Shown here piece by piece: positions 44,274 through 51,110 of a DNA stretch of 64,000 nt. This DNA comes from Rhodobacter sp. (GTDB lineage: Bacteria; Pseudomonadota; Alphaproteobacteria; Rhodobacterales; Rhodobacteraceae). The stretch is from assembly GCA_020637595.1 (NCBI GenBank), contig JACKKE010000015.1, positions 16,704-80,703 of the forward strand, given 5' to 3'. Numbering within the stretch: the first letter of the stretch is position 1; each line of letters opens with the position of its first letter. The notes under the pieces were generated by a model. The model made no database searches. It was not told the DNA's origin and was given only the letters and a program-made list of their open reading frames with translations. Both the position numbers and the translations under genes were made by a program.

Positions 44274-44912
44274 ATGTTCTACAAACCGGCGTTGGCGAGC
44301 CTCGCCGCCCTCACCCTGGTCACCGCCTGCGTGCAGTCGAACGGCGAATACGACCGCCGCAGCACCGGCGCTTTGGCCGGGGGTGTGATCGGCGGGCTGG
44401 TGGGGGCCGCGAACAGCAACGGCAACCGCGCGCCCGAGATTCTGCTGGGGGCCGGTCTGGGTGCTCTGGCGGGCGGTGCGATCGGCGACCGGCTGGATCG
44501 CCAGGCGGCCGAGCTGCGTGGCTCGCTGGGTCCGCAGGTGGGTGTCGTGAACACCGGCAGCGAGATCGTCGTGACCATGCCGCAGGATATCCTGTTCGCG
44601 ACCAACAGCGCCGATCTGCGGTCGGATCTGCGCTCGGACCTCAACGCCATCGCGGCGAACCTGCAGCGGTATCCCGACAGCACGGTGATCGTCACCGGCC
44701 ACACCGATTCGACCGGCACCGCGGCCTATAACCAGACCCTGTCCGAACGCCGGGCGGATTCGGTGGCCAGCGTGCTGATCACCGCCGGGGTGCCGGCGCG
44801 CCGGGTTGTCGCCCGTGGTGCGGGTCTGACGCAGCCGGTGGCCTCGAACGAGACCGCCGCCGGACGCGCGCAGAACCGCCGGGTCGAGATCACGATTCGT
44901 CCGAACGCCTGA
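44274..44912 (+). CDS. OmpA-family lipoprotein with glycine-zipper domain
   Basis: This 212-residue lipoprotein has the lipobox LVTAC at residues ~15-19. A glycine-zipper segment follows (GALAGGVIGGLVGAANS and AGLGALAGGAIGDRL), and then an OmpA-like peptidoglycan-binding domain with DILFATNSADLRSD, VTGHTDSTGTAAYN, LSERRADSV and AQNRRVEITI. It likely anchors the outer membrane to peptidoglycan, like YiaD. A hairpin terminator follows. Confidence 0.92.
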   Translation: MFYKPALASLAALTLVTACVQSNGEYDRRSTGALAGGVIGGLVGAANSNGNRAPEILLGAGLGALAGGAIGDRLDRQAAELRGSLGPQVGVVNTGSEIVVTMPQDILFATNSADLRSDLRSDLNAIAANLQRYPDSTVIVTGHTDSTGTAAYNQTLSERRADSVASVLITAGVPARRVVARGAGLTQPVASNETAAGRAQNRRVEITIRPNA

Positions 44913-44934
44913 GTTCACGGGCAGCGCGTCGCGG

Positions 44935-44960
44935 GGCCGGGCCAGTGCGCCCGGCCTTTT
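44935..44960 (+). terminator. Rho-independent terminator after the OmpA-like gene
   Basis: GGCCGGGC at 44935-44942 pairs with GCCCGGCC at 44949-44956 around the loop CAGTGC, followed by TTTT. It lies 23 bp past the stop codon at 44912. Confidence 0.88.
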
Positions 44961-44993
44961 GCACGGAAAATGGGCGTTGCGGGATGACCTCGG

Positions 44994-45012
44994 TGGTCAT
45001 ATCTTTTGACCA
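44994..45012. promoter_or_regulatory. Candidate FadR/GntR-family operator upstream of the regulator gene
   Basis: TGGTC at 44994-44998 and GACCA at 45008-45012 form a perfect 5-bp dyad with a 9-base centre, 16 bp ahead of ATG 45028. Half-sites TGGTC/GACCA resemble known FadR-family operators. It likely mediates autoregulation of the adjacent gene; the assignment is by position and symmetry only. Confidence 0.55.
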
Positions 45013-45027
45013 ATCACGGGGGAGTTC

Positions 45028-45798
45028 ATGCCTTTTCAGCCGGTTCAGCAGGAAAAACTGTCGCAAGGTGTCGTTCGGCAGATCGAACTGCTGATCCTGC
45101 GCGGCCTGCTGCGCCCGGGTGAGCGGCTGCCATCCGAGCGCGAGCTGGCCGAGCGGATGGGGGTCAGCCGCCCGTCGCTGCGCGAGGCCATCGCCGAGCT
45201 GCAGGCGCGCGGGCTGCTGGTCAGCCGGGCCGGGGCCGGGGTTTTTGTCGCGGATATGCTGGGCTCGGCGTTTTCGGACGCCCTGACCAAGCTCTTTGCC
45301 AGCCATGACGAGGCGGTGTTCGACTATGTCAGCTTTCGCCGCGACCTCGAGGGGATGGCGGCCGAGCGCGCGGCGCGATTCGGGTCGGATACCGACCTGA
45401 AGGTCATCGACACCGTGTTCCGCAAGATGGAAGCCGCCCACCAGAAGCGCAATCCGGCCGACGAGGCCGCGCTGGACGCCGAATTCCATCTGGCGATCAT
45501 CGAGGCCAGCCACAACATCATCATGCTGCACATGTTGCGGGCGATGTTCGACCTGCTGAAGGCCGGCGTGTTCTATAACCGTCAGCAGATGTTCCGTCAG
45601 CGCACGACCCGGGATATGTTGCTGGACCAGCACCGCGCCATCAACGACGCGATCCAGGCCCGCGACCCCGAGGCCGCCCGGACCGCCGCCGAGGCGCATA
45701 TGAATTTCGTGGAGCAGTCGCTGAGCGACCTGCGCCGCGCCGATCGCAACGAGGACATCGCGCGGCTGCGTTATCAGCACGAGCTGGCGCGGGAATGA
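45028..45798 (+). CDS. FadR/GntR-family transcriptional regulator (FCD domain)
   Basis: This 256-residue protein has the GntR winged helix LILRGLLRPGERLPSERELAERMGVSRPSLREAIAELQARGLL (residues ~25-65). An all-helical FCD effector domain follows, with metal/ligand residues in DAEFHLAIIEASHN (near residue 150) and LDQHRAINDAI (near residue 198). It resembles PdhR/LldR-type regulators of organic-acid metabolism. It is followed 10 bp after its stop by a 55-residue gene and then an ACR3 pump. The ligand is unknown. Confidence 0.9.
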   Translation: MPFQPVQQEKLSQGVVRQIELLILRGLLRPGERLPSERELAERMGVSRPSLREAIAELQARGLLVSRAGAGVFVADMLGSAFSDALTKLFASHDEAVFDYVSFRRDLEGMAAERAARFGSDTDLKVIDTVFRKMEAAHQKRNPADEAALDAEFHLAIIEASHNIIMLHMLRAMFDLLKAGVFYNRQQMFRQRTTRDMLLDQHRAINDAIQARDPEAARTAAEAHMNFVEQSLSDLRRADRNEDIARLRYQHELARE

Positions 45799-45808
45799 GA
45801 GGAACGAC

Positions 45809-45976
45809 ATGGTCGACTATGGCAAATCCGGCAACCGCTCGGCGCCCGGCAAGCAGCCGCGCAACAAGACGGTGAACGAGCATCCCCGCGGCAAGCTGGG
45901 ACGCGACGACGACAAGGCGGCGCTGCTGGCGCGGATGAAGGCGGCGGCGACCCGCCAGGACAACGACGAAGGCTGA
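45809..45976 (+). CDS. Small basic conserved-looking protein, 55 residues
   Basis: This short open frame (ATG 45809, GAGAGGA 6-12 bases upstream) encodes a hydrophilic protein, MVDYGKSGNRSAPGKQ then basic/acidic segments ending RQDNDEG. It fits tightly between the FadR-type gene and ACR3, which starts 7 bp later. I do not recognise its family; the strong ribosome-binding site and spacing support a real gene. It has no signal peptide and no membrane segment. Confidence 0.6.
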   Translation: MVDYGKSGNRSAPGKQPRNKTVNEHPRGKLGRDDDKAALLARMKAAATRQDNDEG

Positions 45977-45983
45977 CCGGGCC

Positions 45984-47003
45984 GTGTCGGTCTTTGAACG
46001 GTTCCTTTCGCTCTGGGTCTTGCTGTGCATCCTGGCGGGGCTGGTGCTGGGATCGGTGTTTCCGGCGCTGTTCGGGACGTTGGCCGGGTTCGAATATGCC
46101 TCGGTGAACGTCGTTGTGGCGGTGCTGATCTGGGCGATGGTCTATCCGATGATGGTCGCGGTGGACTTTGGCAGCCTGCGCGACGTCGGCCAGAAGCCTC
46201 GGGGGCTGGTCATCACCCTGGTGGTGAACTGGCTGATCAAGCCCTTCACGATGGCCGCGCTGGGCGTGCTGTTCTTTCGCCACGTCTTTGCCGGGCTGAT
46301 CGACCCCGCGGATGCCGACCAGTATATCGCCGGCCTGATCCTGCTGGGCGCGGCGCCCTGCACGGCGATGGTCTTTGTCTGGTCGCAGCTGACCAAGGGC
46401 GATGCGACCTATACGCTGGTGCAGGTCTCGCTGAACGACCTGATCATGGTCTTTGCCTTTGCGCCGATCGTGGCCTTTCTGCTGGGCGTGACCGAGATCG
46501 CCGTGCCCTGGCAGACGCTGGTGCTGTCGGTGGCGTTGTATGTCGTGATTCCGCTGCTGGCGGGGATCGCCACGCGGCGCGCCTTGATCTCGCGGGGCGG
46601 TGAGGCGGCGCCGGGCGCTTTCACGGCGCGGATCAAACCGGCGTCGGTGCTGGGGCTGTTGCTGACGGTGGTGCTGCTGTTCGGCTTTCAGGGACACGTC
46701 ATCGTCGACAGCCCGACCCTGATCGCCCTGTTGGCGACGCCGATCCTGATCCAGTCCTATGGCATCTTCGCGCTGGGCTATGGCTGGGCCTGGCTCTGGC
46801 GCGTGCCGCACAAGGTGGCGGCGCCCTGCGCGCTGATCGGCACGTCGAACTTCTTTGAACTGGCGGTGGCCGTGGCGATCGGGCTCTTCGGCCTGAACTC
46901 GGGCGCGGCGCTGGTCACCGTGGTCGGGGTGCTGGTCGAGGTGCCGGTGATGCTGAGCCTCGTGGCCTTTGCGAACCGGACGCGGCGCGCTTTTCCGGGT
47001 TGA
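45984..47003 (+). CDS. acr3: ACR3-family arsenite efflux transporter
   Basis: This 339-residue protein (GTG 45984) has about ten membrane segments. It has NWLIKPFTMAALGVLFF and the LLGAAPCTAMVFVWSQLTKGD motif with the conserved Cys near residue 131, then LIGTSNFFELAVAVAIGLFG, all typical of ACR3 permeases. It would export arsenite driven by the proton motive force. No ArsR regulator or arsenate reductase is nearby; the upstream FadR-type gene is an unusual partner. Confidence 0.93.
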   Translation: MSVFERFLSLWVLLCILAGLVLGSVFPALFGTLAGFEYASVNVVVAVLIWAMVYPMMVAVDFGSLRDVGQKPRGLVITLVVNWLIKPFTMAALGVLFFRHVFAGLIDPADADQYIAGLILLGAAPCTAMVFVWSQLTKGDATYTLVQVSLNDLIMVFAFAPIVAFLLGVTEIAVPWQTLVLSVALYVVIPLLAGIATRRALISRGGEAAPGAFTARIKPASVLGLLLTVVLLFGFQGHVIVDSPTLIALLATPILIQSYGIFALGYGWAWLWRVPHKVAAPCALIGTSNFFELAVAVAIGLFGLNSGAALVTVVGVLVEVPVMLSLVAFANRTRRAFPG

Positions 47004-47031
47004 TCCGACTCGGCACCTGACAGAAGCTGAC

Positions 47032-47060
47032 AAAAAAAGCCCCCGGCACAAGGCCGGGGG
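47032..47060 (-). terminator. Rho-independent terminator of ccrM (minus strand)
   Basis: On the minus strand CCCCCGGC pairs with GCCGGGGG around a 5-base loop, followed by seven T residues (47032-47038 on the plus strand are A). It lies 54 bases past the ccrM stop at 47114 and is a strong, canonical terminator. The hairpin would also help end plus-strand acr3 transcription, but has no T-run on that strand. Confidence 0.9.
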
Positions 47061-47113
47061 ATAAGTGGCGACCGGGGCTTGGGAGCCCGGCCGCTGGCGG
47101 TAAACCGGAGGCG

Positions 47114-48221
47114 TCAGTCGTGCAGCATTTCTGCACGGATCTGCTGACGCAGGATGTCGATGGGGATCAACTGGCCGTCGCGTTTGAACTGCCAGTAGGT
47201 CCAGCCGTTGCACGAGGGTGCGCCTTCGAGAGCGGCGCGCCACCTGGTGGATGGACCCCGATGCGCTTCGGACACGAGGATCCGTCCGCACGCACTTTCG
47301 CGGGCTTGCCGCGTGGGGACACCAGCACCTCGCCGGGCCGCAGCAACCCGCGTTCCACGAGTTGCCCGAAGGGCACGCGCGCGGCTCGGCGCGTTTCGAT
47401 GATGTCGTTTCCAGCGACGAGGCGTCGAGCTGGCGCACCTTGGCCAGCCGCGCGGTCGCGGCCTTGCGATAGCTCTCTTCGCGCTCGATGCCGATGAAAT
47501 GGCGGCCCAGCATCTTGGCCACGGCGCCGGTGGTGCCGGTGCCAAAGAACGGGTCCAGCACCACATCGCCCGGGTTCGTCGTGCCGATCAGCACGCGGTG
47601 CAACAGCGCCTCGGGCTTTTGCGTCGGATGGGCCTTGTCGCCGTTCTCGTCCTTCAGCCGTTCATGGCCGGTGCAGATCGGGATCACCCAGTCCGAGCGC
47701 ATCTGCGTGCCCTCGTTCAGGGCCTTCAGCGCCTCATAATTGAAGGTGTATTTCGCGCTTTCCCCGCGCGAGGCCCAGATCAGCGTCTCATGCGCGTTGG
47801 TCAGCCGTTTGCCGCGGAAGTTCGGCATCGGGTTCGACTTGCGCCAGACCACGTCGTTGAGGATCCAGAACCCCTGGTTCTGCAGCTCGGCGCCGACGCG
47901 GAACACGTTGTGATAGCTGCCGATCACCCAGATCGCGCCGTCGGGCTTCAGTAGCCGGCGCGCGGCCTTCAGCCAGTCACGGGTGAACCCGTCATAGGCC
48001 GCGAAACTGGCGAACTGGTCCCAGTGGTCGGTTACTGCGTCCACCGCCGAGTTATCCGGCCGGTGCAACGCGCCCTTCAGCTGAAGGTTATAGGGGGGAT
48101 CTGCAAAGATCAGATCAACGCTGCCGGCCGGCAGGCTGTTCATAACCTCGATGCAATCGCCCGCAAGGATCTGGTCGAGCGGAAGCTTGTCAGCTTCCGG
48201 CGCCCGGGTCTTTGTAGCCAT
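47114..48221 (-). pseudogene. ccrM: CcrM-type adenine DNA methyltransferase (GANTC) with C-terminal frameshifts
   Basis: The first ~275 residues (ATG 48221) are intact CcrM: DPPYNLQLKG catalytic motif near residue 42, AHPTQKPEALLHRVL, DPFFGTGTTGAVA, and the linker KVRQLDASSLETTSSKRAEPR. After residue ~277 the reading frame must change several times to follow the family: VPFGQLVERGLLRPGEVLVSPRGK (a second frame), LVSEAHRG (third), SIHQV (first again), and AALEGAPSCNGWTYWQFKRDG (third), ending in AEMLHD at 47114. Four apparent indels fall in ~160 bases. Either the gene is decayed or this stretch has sequencing errors; the terminator and promoter are intact. Confidence 0.85.
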
Positions 48222-48274
48222 GTCTGCCTCGTTCGGGCGTCATTCTTTTGATTTGCGACGCTCCGTTGACACGT

Positions 48275-48317
48275 AAGATGAGTCAAAGAGGACTCGGCGT
48301 CAATTTCTTTTTGAATC
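48275..48317 (-). promoter_or_regulatory. ccrM promoter region with clustered GANTC methylation sites
   Basis: On the minus strand TTGACG (48298-48303) and CATCTT (48275-48280) are 17 bases apart, a plausible -35/-10 pair, about 55 bases upstream of ATG 48221. GANTC sites lie at 48280-48284, 48291-48295 and 48313-48317, two of them between the boxes. In Caulobacter, methylation of GANTC sites in the ccrM promoter region is known to affect its expression, so this fits an autoregulated cell-cycle promoter. Confidence 0.55.
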
Positions 48318-48327
48318 AGCGGATTAT

Positions 48328-48963
48328 TTAATTTTCTTCACACAACATCTTGCGCACCGGCGCAAAGCTGATTCGATGATGTGGGGTGGGGCCCAGGCGG
48401 CGCAGGGCCTCCAGATGCGCCGGCGAGGGGTAGCCGGCGTTGCGTTCCCAACCGAAACCGGGGTGTTTTTCGGCCAGATCGCGCATGATTTGGTCGCGTT
48501 CGACCTTGGCCAGGATCGAGGCCGCGGCAATCGACAGGCTTTTCGCGTCGCCCTTGACCACGCACAGCGCCTGCAGACCGATCTCGCGCGGCATCCGGTT
48601 GCCGTCAACAAGCGCAAAATCAGGCGCAGGAACAATGGCTTGCAAGGCTCTCTTCATGGCCAGATGGCTGGCCTGCAGGATGTTCAGCGCGTCGATCTCC
48701 TGGACCGAGGCATGAGCGATGGCCCAGGCGGTCGCGCTGGCCTTGATCGCCTCGGCCACGCGCCGGCGCGCGGGTTCCGACAGGCGTTTGGAGTCGTCGA
48801 TGCCCTCGGGGATGCGGGTGGGGTCGAGGATCACCGCAGCCGCCGTGACCGGCCCCGCCAAAGGGCCGCGGCCGACCTCGTCCACCCCGGCAACCCGGGT
48901 TGCGCCGCCGGCAAGCGCGGCGGCTTCAAGGCTGTAATCGGGGGCAGTGCGGGGCGTAACCAT
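48328..48963 (-). CDS. rnhB: Ribonuclease HII
   Basis: This 211-residue enzyme (ATG 48963; GTG 48978 is an alternative) has VAGVDEVGRGPLAGPVTAAAV (catalytic Asp and Glu near the start), DSKRLSEPARR, LVDGNRMP and DAKSLSIAAASILAKVERD with the further acidic residues. It cleaves RNA-DNA hybrids at ribonucleotides. Its stop at 48328 is 11 bp upstream (minus-strand side) of the GANTC-rich ccrM promoter, so rnhB and ccrM form a divergent-free tandem with ccrM downstream. Confidence 0.95.
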   Translation of the reverse strand: MVTPRTAPDYSLEAAALAGGATRVAGVDEVGRGPLAGPVTAAAVILDPTRIPEGIDDSKRLSEPARRRVAEAIKASATAWAIAHASVQEIDALNILQASHLAMKRALQAIVPAPDFALVDGNRMPREIGLQALCVVKGDAKSLSIAAASILAKVERDQIMRDLAEKHPGFGWERNAGYPSPAHLEALRRLGPTPHHRISFAPVRKMLCEEN

Positions 48964-49000
48964 ACCGGTTTCAACCACGCAGGCCGGCCCCGGACAACAG

Positions 49001-49026
49001 AAAAGGGCGGGTCCGAAGACCCGCCC
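49001..49026 (-). terminator. Minus-strand terminator of the Cys-repeat protein gene
   Basis: GGGCGGGTC at 49005-49013 pairs with GACCCGCCC at 49018-49026 around a CGAA loop. The plus strand has AAAA at 49001-49004, which gives a T-run on the minus strand, just after the hairpin. It lies 140 bases past the stop of the 49166 gene. The rest of 48964-49165 holds no gene that I can see. Confidence 0.82.
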
Positions 49027-49165
49027 CTCCAGTCCCGGCTAGGGGCCGGACCGGCCCGCTCTGCCGCCACACACTGCCTCAAGGCGATACAGAAATCACT
49101 CGCACCACAGGAAAGGTCTTGGTTGAAATCACTTGCCGGAATGGGCGTGGCGGCAGATCGGGCGT

Positions 49166-49891
49166 TCAGCGCGGGCGGCGATAGCCCGCATTATACAAAC
49201 ATTGCGCGTCATAGATCGCGTCGCCCTGGGTCGTGGTCTGGCGGCACTGGCGCGGCAGATTGTGCAGCCCGGCATCGCGCAGGCAGCTGCCCCAATACCC
49301 CTCAAGCCGGCGCCCGTTCATCCGATAGGTCACCTGGCAGTAGGCGGGCAGGCGATCCTGCACGACGACGGGGGGGCGTGTCGGATACGGCGGCCGCGAC
49401 GGATAGGGCGGATAGGGTTCGGGCTGAGGCTGGGGCAAGGGCGGGTGGCTGTCCCAGCCGGGGCCGGCGTTGCGGCGATAGCCGGCTTCCCACAGGCATT
49501 CCGCGACATAGCCGGTGCGGGTCTGGTAACCACCGATGCGGAAGTCCCTGCGGCAATAGCCGGGCAGATCGCGATACCCGGCGCGGCTCAGGCACTGAGC
49601 GTTATACACCTGGATCGTGCGCCAATCGACGCGCAGCGTTTCCAGGCACGAGTCCGGCAGTGTCCAGCGGTCGATGTAGCGGGGGGTGAAATTGTCGTCG
49701 ATGGCATGGACGATCGCCGCGATCACCACGGCGCCTGCCAGAAAGCGGAGCAGATCTTCGGCATCGGCGCGCGCCGGGCGGGTCGTGGCCGAAAGTCCGG
49801 CCAGGGCGATCGCGGCAGCGGCGAGGACCAGCGTCAGGCGGCGGGAATGAGCCTGCAATCGCGGGCCCGGAGCGGGAAGCGGGTATGACAT
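49166..49891 (-). CDS. Secreted protein with four Cys-containing ~35-residue repeats
   Basis: This 241-residue protein starts at ATG 49891 with an N-terminal membrane/signal segment (LTLVLAAAAIALAGLSATTRPARA) and a second hydrophobic stretch (LLRFLAGAVVIAAIVHAI). It then has four units with Cys pairs: LPDSCLETLRVDWRT, YNAQCLSRAGYRDLPGYCRRDFRI, YVAECLWEAGYRR and, after a Pro-rich linker (PQPQPEPYPPYPSRPPYP), LPAYCQVTYRMNGRR with SCLRDAG, PRQCRQT and QCLYNAGYRR. The pattern CLxxAGYR recurs. No family is recognised. Oxidised Cys would fit a periplasmic or surface protein. Confidence 0.65.
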   Translation of the reverse strand: MSYPLPAPGPRLQAHSRRLTLVLAAAAIALAGLSATTRPARADAEDLLRFLAGAVVIAAIVHAIDDNFTPRYIDRWTLPDSCLETLRVDWRTIQVYNAQCLSRAGYRDLPGYCRRDFRIGGYQTRTGYVAECLWEAGYRRNAGPGWDSHPPLPQPQPEPYPPYPSRPPYPTRPPVVVQDRLPAYCQVTYRMNGRRLEGYWGSCLRDAGLHNLPRQCRQTTTQGDAIYDAQCLYNAGYRRPR

Positions 49892-50030
49892 TGTCCGTCC
49901 TTTCGAAAAGACCGGGTCGAAAAACCGGGGTAAGGGAGAGGGCAGCCACCGGGTGGCGTCCTGCGTAAACACTGCGGTCGGTGCCGGCTGACAGGCAATA
50001 TCGCCACTCCGCTATCGGATAACCGCCACA

Positions 50031-50077
50031 GGTTTCACCCGCGAAACCCGCGCGTTATTGCATAGCCGTGCTGCAAT
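50031..50077. promoter_or_regulatory. Two inverted repeats in the divergent region 49892-50125
   Basis: The 234-base stretch 49892-50125 lies between the divergent Cys-repeat gene and the 98-residue gene and contains no gene. It has GGTTTC-ACCCGC-GAAACC (50031-50048) and ATTGCA-TAGCCGTGC-TGCAAT (50057-50077), both perfect 6-bp dyads. They are candidate operators, perhaps for the winged-helix protein encoded next door; no consensus is known to me. Confidence 0.4.
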
Positions 50078-50125
50078 GGGCATGGTCGGGACAACCCCAG
50101 ATTCGAGCCCCGCGAGGAGTTCACC

Positions 50126-50422
50126 ATGACCATCAAGACCCTGATTCTCGGCCTCGGCCTGTCCCTGGCGACCGCGCTTCCCGCGACGGCGGCGTGCTAT
50201 GCCGACTATCGCGCCCAACAGTCGAGCCCGGTGCGGTTCCACTATGGCGTGGCGCGGATTTCCGACAGCGAGAGCAATTGCACGGCTGCCGCTGCCGCCA
50301 GCGCCCTTCGTGGCCGTCTGGCACAGAACGGCTGGACCTTGGTCGACGTTTTGTCCACATTCAACGACAGTGGACTGGCGTCGAGGCAGGGGAATGCCGG
50401 ACAATACTACCTCCGTTACTGA
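50126..50422 (+). CDS. Small secreted protein of unknown function
   Basis: This 98-residue protein has a signal peptide (MTIKTLILGLGLSLATALPATA) and a ~76-residue mature part with two Cys (ACYADY and ESNCTAA) that could form a disulfide. A GAGGAG-like site precedes ATG 50126. It overlaps the following membrane winged-helix gene (50394) by 29 bp in another frame. I do not recognise a family. Confidence 0.6.
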   Translation: MTIKTLILGLGLSLATALPATAACYADYRAQQSSPVRFHYGVARISDSESNCTAAAAASALRGRLAQNGWTLVDVLSTFNDSGLASRQGNAGQYYLRY

Positions 50423-51098
50423 TCTCACGCGCGGCGGATCGCGCGCGATCCAGCTGGGACTGGCCGCCATCGTCGCGATTCTGGCGTTGGCGGCGGTGCT
50501 GTTGTTCATCAACCTGCCCGACACCAACGAGTTCAACGCTCGCGTTACCCAGATCTTTGCCGAGAACGCGAACCTGACCGAGCAGGCCGAGCTGCGCCTG
50601 CTGGAAATCCTGGCGCAATCGGGCACCACCTTTTCCGAGGTGCTGGTCAGCTATCGGATGGTGATCTTCGTGCTGCTGGTGTTTGCCAGCGCGCTGCTGA
50701 TCACCGCGCTGGTGCTGGTGCTGTCGCTGATTGCGCTGAACCGGCGGCTGGCGGTGGTGCAGAAGGCGGGGATCCAGGTGTCGTCGCTGGTCATCAGCCG
50801 GGGCGAGCGCAAGGTCTATATCAACGATCTCGAATTCAACCTGACCGAGGCCGCGGTCGAGACCCTGGCGGTTCTGGCCGAGGCCCGGATGGACGGCGAG
50901 ATGCTGTCGGGCGCGCAGCTGGAATCGGTGATCACCGGGCGGCGCGAGGCCGATTGCGACGAGGCCGCGGGTGCCACGCGGATCAAGCGGTTGCGCGACA
51001 GTCTGGGCAATCAGATCGTCACCGAACTCCTGGTGCGCAACATTGCGCGCCAGGGGTATCAGCTGACCGTCGAAAAGGACGTGATCCGCATGATCTGA
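50394..51098 (+). CDS. Membrane-tethered protein with C-terminal OmpR-type winged helix
   Basis: This 234-residue protein has membrane segments at residues ~18-41 (AIQLGLAAIVAILALAAVLLF) and ~86-113 (MVIFVLLVFASALLITALVLV), with a ~45-residue loop between. Residues ~135-234 resemble a Trans_reg_C winged helix: KVYINDLEFNLTEAAVETLAVLAE, IKRLRDSLG and RNIARQGYQLTV. This is ToxR/CadC-like in parts but with the order inverted: two N-terminal membrane helices, then the DNA-binding domain. It starts inside the preceding gene. A membrane one-component regulator is the best guess. Confidence 0.7.
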   Translation: MPDNTTSVTDLTRGGSRAIQLGLAAIVAILALAAVLLFINLPDTNEFNARVTQIFAENANLTEQAELRLLEILAQSGTTFSEVLVSYRMVIFVLLVFASALLITALVLVLSLIALNRRLAVVQKAGIQVSSLVISRGERKVYINDLEFNLTEAAVETLAVLAEARMDGEMLSGAQLESVITGRREADCDEAAGATRIKRLRDSLGNQIVTELLVRNIARQGYQLTVEKDVIRMI

Positions 51099-51110
51099 GG
51101 GCGCAGGCCC

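Noticed and set aside
45774..47113. Minus-strand open frame continuing past ccrM across the ACR3 gene to 45774
   Set aside because: The extension is basic, low-complexity sequence antisense to acr3 and arises from the frameshifts in ccrM; the family C-terminus ends at 47114.
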